Source: Methanoregula sp.
Lineage (GTDB): Archaea; Halobacteriota; Methanomicrobia; Methanomicrobiales; Methanospirillaceae
Direction: 5' to 3'
Assembly (NCBI GenBank): GCA_041645435.1
Contig: JBAZQB010000001.1
Span: 124,001-188,000 of the forward strand
Length of the DNA: 64,000 nucleotides
Positions 63,611-64,000 of the stretch are shown one piece after another. The translations under genes were made by a program, and so were the position numbers. Each line of letters opens with the position of its first letter. The stretch's first letter is position 1. Below the pieces are notes generated by a model. The model was not told the DNA's origin and did no database searches. It saw nothing but the letters and a program-made list of their open reading frames with translations.

Positions 63611-63835
63611 TTACCACATCGGGTACATTGTATCAGGACAATCCGGTTCATCATCTTTTTTCTGATTGTCAGACTTACTCTTTTGTGAAGATATATTAAC
63701 GTTATCTGGTTTACATCGATATGTTTCCGCGTTTTTATCTATGGTTACTTTACACCGGTTTCTGCCAGAAATTCTTAACAGAAATCCTTTCGGAATACTG
63801 TATATGTACACAAATATTGCCAGGATTTTATTCAT
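63611..63835 (-). CDS. Small secreted or membrane peptide
   Basis: 74 residues, hydrophobic N-terminus (ILAIFVYIYSIPKGFLLRI) then a Lys/Asp-rich tail with four Cys. A near-perfect ribosome binding site GGAGGAG (63847-63841) lies five bases before the ATG, which is the main reason I call it real. No family recognised. It sits between the gene at the right edge and the SGNH hydrolase in one direction. Confidence 0.65.
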   Translation of the reverse strand: MNKILAIFVYIYSIPKGFLLRISGRNRCKVTIDKNAETYRCKPDNVNISSQKSKSDNQKKDDEPDCPDTMYPMW

Positions 63836-63872
63836 ATTAACTCCTCCAAAAGGGTAATTTTACAAATTGGAC

Positions 63873-63998
63873 CTAATCCAATTCATATTCATTTTTCCAG
63901 TTATTATCATCTTTCCAACCTAATTGATCTTTTTTATCCAGCAAAAAGTTTTCCAGTATCAGATAATCCATTTCCGTTCGCATAAAGCATCGATATGC
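63873..63998 (-). CDS. C-terminal end of a gene running off the window
   Basis: An open frame entering from the right edge encodes the 41-residue end ...CFMRTEMDYLILENFLLDKK... and then DNNWKNEYELD. The other frames stop early. The family is not certain; the MRTE..Y tail is reminiscent of amidotransferase/asparagine-synthase-like proteins in glycan loci, but I cannot confirm that. Confidence 0.45.
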   Translation of the reverse strand, partial: AYRCFMRTEMDYLILENFLLDKKDQLGWKDDNNWKNEYELD

Positions 63999-64000
63999 AT

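Noticed and set aside
1..64000. tRNA or rRNA genes
   Set aside because: I scanned the gaps for T-loop-like GTTCGA and acceptor complementarity and found none that hold up.

Overview
The window looks like chromosomal DNA of a methanogenic archaeon, most likely Methanomicrobiales and possibly Methanoregula or a relative (genus is inference). Evidence: a methanofuran-pathway gene (mfnB), a methanogen-type HisA/HisF-related protein, archaeal CCA-adding enzyme, DNA topoisomerase VI (top6B-top6A), archaeal YchF-type GTPase, archaeal NadM, DUF92 membrane protein, TATA-box promoters close to start codons, and several REC/PAS/HisKA_2 signalling proteins of the kind that is abundant in that group.

Layout. 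0-6.2 kb: sensory block (end of a histidine kinase, a broken PAS fragment, a REC-PAS-kinase, a REC-PAS protein and a long HEAT-repeat protein). 6.5-12 kb: core genes (cca, thpR on the minus strand; a glutaredoxin-like gene with nrdD; a zinc-ribbon membrane protein). The nrdD product ends before the zinc and glycyl-radical region. 12.0-18.2 kb: an AT-rich accessory island holding a 0.6-kb array of 25-bp partly palindromic repeats, a GC-rich dispersed repeat, a TIR-STAND-TPR gene broken by one base in a homopolymer, an Hsp20/HTH pair, two tiny membrane proteins and a transposase remnant. 18.2-22.5 kb: basic amino acid decarboxylase, APC antiporter and a small anchored protein in one operon, resembling an amino-acid-dependent acid-resistance module. 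22.8-34 kb: housekeeping genes (guaB, mfnB, a HisA-related gene, tmk, valS, DUF92, a pyruvate-kinase-C-terminal-like gene, ychF) with GC-rich repeats between them. 34-41 kb: a RelE-type toxin-antitoxin pair, a membrane histidine kinase flanked by 64-bp direct repeats, recQ, a metallophosphoesterase and an orphan antitoxin-like gene with a palindrome at its promoter. 41-48.3 kb: coiled-coil protein, nadM-larB, hisS-top6B-top6A.

48.3-64 kb: one long minus-strand surface-glycan locus of lower GC. It combines a CDP-hexose branch (rfbF, rfbG, a 3,5-epimerase-like cupin, SDR reductases), a LegB-like 4,6-dehydratase with a sugar nucleotidyltransferase, GT2 and GT4 glycosyltransferases, a Wzx-type flippase, a radical-SAM protein, a methyltransferase and a membrane SGNH hydrolase. 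Most neighbours overlap by 4 to 8 bases or lie a few bases apart. Together they would build, decorate and export a deoxy-sugar glycan, probably for S-layer or archaellum glycoproteins or an exopolysaccharide (inference).

No tRNA, rRNA or CRISPR array was seen. The strongest oddities are the 25-bp repeat array, the NrdD without a glycyl-radical tail, the frameshifted TIR-STAND gene, the dispersed GC-rich and direct repeats, and the mixed CDP/LegB sugar pathway.
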